Below, piece by piece: positions 62,090-64,000 of a stretch of DNA of 64,000 nucleotides. The notes under the pieces are model-generated. The model was not told the DNA's origin. It saw nothing but the letters and a program-made list of their open reading frames with translations, and did not search any database. Position 1 is the stretch's first letter. The number at the start of each line of letters is the position of its first letter. This stretch comes from Flavobacterium rakeshii. Its GTDB lineage: Bacteria > Bacteroidota > Bacteroidia > Flavobacteriales > Flavobacteriaceae. The position numbers were made by a program, and so were the translations under genes. The DNA lies in assembly GCF_009741375.1 (NCBI RefSeq), contig NZ_WOWP01000053.1, positions 1 through 64,000 on the forward strand, given 5' to 3'.

Positions 62090-64000
62090 ATGTACCTGAA
62101 CTGTCATTCCTTTCACTCGTTGCGTTACGGTACCGTCCCGGTAACCGAACTGGTCGCCCTGGGTAAAAGCCTTGGGGTAACGGCTATGACTTTGACCGAT
62201 ATAAACACGGTAACGGGTATCTATGAGTTTTACAGGCTTTGCAGGGAAGTGGATATCAAGCCTCTGGTCGGGATGGAATTCCGTGAAGGGAATCAGTTAT
62301 TGTATATCGCACTGGCTAAAAACCGTGCGGGTATAGCGGAGATCAACCGCCACCGTACCTATCATAATCTTGAGCAGATTCCTGTACCTGCTCAGGCACC
62401 GGATTTTAAGGAGGTAGTGGTCATCTATCCGATGGATAAGGCGCCGGATACCCTGCGGGCATTTGAATACATCGGGGTGCGCAGCGGTGAGTTATCGTTA
62501 CTGATACAATCGCGTTGGAGGGACAGGACGGACAGGATGGTCGTGTTGCAGCCCGTTACTTTCCGCGACAAGACCGAGTACAACCTCCACCGTATCCTGC
62601 GGGCCATTGACCTGAATACCCTGGGCAGCAAGCTCACCCCTTCGGATTATTGCAGAGCGGATGAGCATATGCTGCCACCGGAAGAGATCATGGTACGCTT
62701 TAGCTCCTACCCCAAATTGCTGGAGAATACCTTTGCCCTAATCGCGCAATGTGATTTCCAGTATGAGTTTGGCATGCCCCGCAACAAAAAACACTATACC
62801 GGAACTCGGGAAGCCGACCGGAAACTACTCACCAGTTTGGCACAGCAGGGATTGGTACGAAGATATGGGAGTAATAATGAGGCTGCCCGCCTGCGCGTGG
62901 AAAAGGAACTGAAGGTGATTGATGAGCTGGGGTTCAGCGGATATTTCCTGATTACCTGGGATATTGTCCGCTACAGCAATTCGATGGGCTTTCTGCATAT
63001 CGGGCGCGGCAGCGGTGCCAACAGCATCATTGCCTACTGCCTGGGTATTACCGATATCTGCCCGCTCGAACTGGATTTGTATTTTGAGCGGTTTTTGAAC
63101 CTCAACCGTAAAAGCCCGCCGGATTTTGACATCGACTGGTCCTGGAAGGAGCGCGATGTGATACTGGAATATATCTTCCGTCGTTATGGCGCGGATCATG
63201 TGGCCTTCTGCGGTACCAATGTGGAATTCAAATACAGATCCATATTCCGGGAGGTGGGTAAGGTATTCGGCCTTCCGAAAGAGGAACTGGATGCCCTCTC
63301 GGGTACTTCGATGGACCGGCACGATACCAATGAGGTAATACGATTGGTACACCGTTACGGGATGCTGCTGGAGAAATACCCCAACCAGCGCTCGATGCAT
63401 TCCTGCGGGATACTGATATCGGAAGACCCCATTACCGATTTTACGGCACTGGAGCTACCGCCCAAGGGCTTTCCTATTGTGCAGTTTGATATGCATGTGG
63501 CCGAGGAGATCGGTTTTGACAAGTTCGATATCCTCTCCCAACGGGGCATCGGGCACATTGACGAATCGGTACGGCTCATTAAAAAGAACCGCGGGATTAC
63601 CGTGGACATACGCGATACCTCACTTTCCAAGGATGAAACGATCTGTAATACGTATTTGGGACAGGGAAAGACCATCGGCTGCTTTTATATCGAAAGCCCT
63701 GCCATGCGGGGCCTTTTGCGTAGGCTGAAGTGTGATAACTATAAAACGCTGGTCGCAGCCTCTTCCATCATACGACCGGGGGTGGCCCAAAGCGGTATGA
63801 TGAAGGAATACATTTTCCGCCACAACCATCCCGATAGGTTCGAGTACTTCCATCCGGTATTTGAAGAGCAGCTGGGAGAAACCTATGGCATTATGGTCTA
63901 CCAGGAGGATGTGATCAAGATTGCCCTGCATTACGGGGGGCTGGCCGCTGCCGACGGGGACATACTGCGCCGTGCCATGAGCGGCAAGGGACGTTCCAAA
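62090..64000 (+). CDS. DNA polymerase III alpha-type protein (DnaE2-like), 3' truncated by window
   Basis: The open frame runs from ATG at 62090 to the window end (637 codons visible). It starts MYLNCHSFHSLRYGTVPV, a PHP domain with His6 and His9, and continues through a palm with PDFDIDWSW (acidic pair near residue 343) and a region IGRGSGANSIIAYCLG. It is the replicative-type partner of the Y-family polymerase; in SOS cassettes such a DnaE2 performs mutagenic extension. The C-terminal third lies beyond the window. It may be the last gene of the cassette or continue into further ICE genes. Confidence 0.9.
   Translation, partial: MYLNCHSFHSLRYGTVPVTELVALGKSLGVTAMTLTDINTVTGIYEFYRLCREVDIKPLVGMEFREGNQLLYIALAKNRAGIAEINRHRTYHNLEQIPVPAQAPDFKEVVVIYPMDKAPDTLRAFEYIGVRSGELSLLIQSRWRDRTDRMVVLQPVTFRDKTEYNLHRILRAIDLNTLGSKLTPSDYCRADEHMLPPEEIMVRFSSYPKLLENTFALIAQCDFQYEFGMPRNKKHYTGTREADRKLLTSLAQQGLVRRYGSNNEAARLRVEKELKVIDELGFSGYFLITWDIVRYSNSMGFLHIGRGSGANSIIAYCLGITDICPLELDLYFERFLNLNRKSPPDFDIDWSWKERDVILEYIFRRYGADHVAFCGTNVEFKYRSIFREVGKVFGLPKEELDALSGTSMDRHDTNEVIRLVHRYGMLLEKYPNQRSMHSCGILISEDPITDFTALELPPKGFPIVQFDMHVAEEIGFDKFDILSQRGIGHIDESVRLIKKNRGITVDIRDTSLSKDETICNTYLGQGKTIGCFYIESPAMRGLLRRLKCDNYKTLVAASSIIRPGVAQSGMMKEYIFRHNHPDRFEYFHPVFEEQLGETYGIMVYQEDVIKIALHYGGLAAADGDILRRAMSGKGRSK

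Larger units (their letters stand above)
10123..64000. mobile_element. Integrative and conjugative element, left end and at least 53 kb of body
   Basis: The element begins downstream of tRNA-Tyr with a tyrosine integrase and contains a Bacteroidetes-type transfer operon (TraE, F, G, J, K, M, N), an oriT-like region, MobC, a relaxase, a VirD4-type coupling protein and an error-prone repair cassette. Cargo includes a type II-C CRISPR-Cas locus, a SusC/SusD cluster, response regulators and a toxin pair. Its right end is not in the window. TraO, TraP and TraQ are not seen in the part available. The boundary at the tRNA is inferred from integrase position, not from a direct repeat. Confidence 0.85.

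Noticed and set aside
62825..63400. 191-codon leftward frame in the DnaE-type gene
   Set aside because: Antisense shadow of a conserved gene with high codon bias.
10123..64000. Classical tetracycline-inducible CTnDOT relative
   Set aside because: No tetQ, rteA or rteB gene is visible; only an RteC-like protein and general transfer gene order are shared.

Overview
The window looks like a member of the Bacteroidota, most likely a Flavobacterium-like Flavobacteriaceae. Support comes from promoters of the TTTG-N19-TAnnTTTG type, a SusC/SusD pair, DUF4369-thioredoxin lipoproteins, Bacteroidetes-type conjugation genes (TraE to TraN) and AT-rich DNA. The species cannot be named from the sequence.

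Bases 1 to about 10,120 are ordinary chromosome. They hold a dispersed intergenic repeat, glutamate dehydrogenase, a sulfur pair (TauE/SafE exporter plus metallo-beta-lactamase/rhodanese protein), three tandem DUF4369 genes (two with an active thioredoxin domain, one without), a cation diffusion facilitator, a DUF2231 membrane protein, two small envelope proteins and tRNA-Tyr.

From the tRNA-Tyr to the right edge the DNA reads as one integrative and conjugative element (ICE) of at least 53 kb whose far end lies outside the window. It starts with a tyrosine integrase. Next comes a leftward transfer operon (small DNA-binding proteins, TraN, M, L-position, K, J, three TraI-like proteins, TraG ATPase, F, E) headed by regulators (RteC-like, AraC, and a TPR-transmembrane-AraC sensor). 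The cargo follows: a histone-H1-like gene broken by a stop codon, a set of single-domain response regulators including a duplicated copy, and an AT-rich island of nuclease-like and unknown genes (uracil-DNA-glycosylase-like, GIY-YIG, MerR-HEPN-like, HNH, P-loop, XRE). After that lie a strongly folded intergenic element and a SusC/SusD/S9-peptidase/DUF6520/MauE cluster.

The mobilisation module (oriT-like hairpins, MobC, relaxase, VirD4-type coupling protein) is split by a complete type II-C CRISPR-Cas locus. It consists of cas1-cas2, 22 intact repeats plus one truncated repeat, a 1430-residue cas9 on the opposite strand, and a divergent tracrRNA with a textbook promoter, anti-repeat and UUCG terminator. 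The right end carries an AbiEii-type toxin with a helix-turn-helix partner and an SOS-mutagenesis cassette (S24 repressor, Y-family polymerase, DnaE-type polymerase cut by the window edge).

The most notable points are a conjugative element carrying its own adaptive immunity inside the transfer module, and a layout of that locus (cas9 separated from cas1-cas2 by the array and divergent from tracrRNA) that differs from the usual single cas9-cas1-cas2 operon. The folded element at 36,665-36,840, the peptide-like DUF6520/MauE/SusCD cluster and the AT-rich island are the best places to look for undescribed biology.
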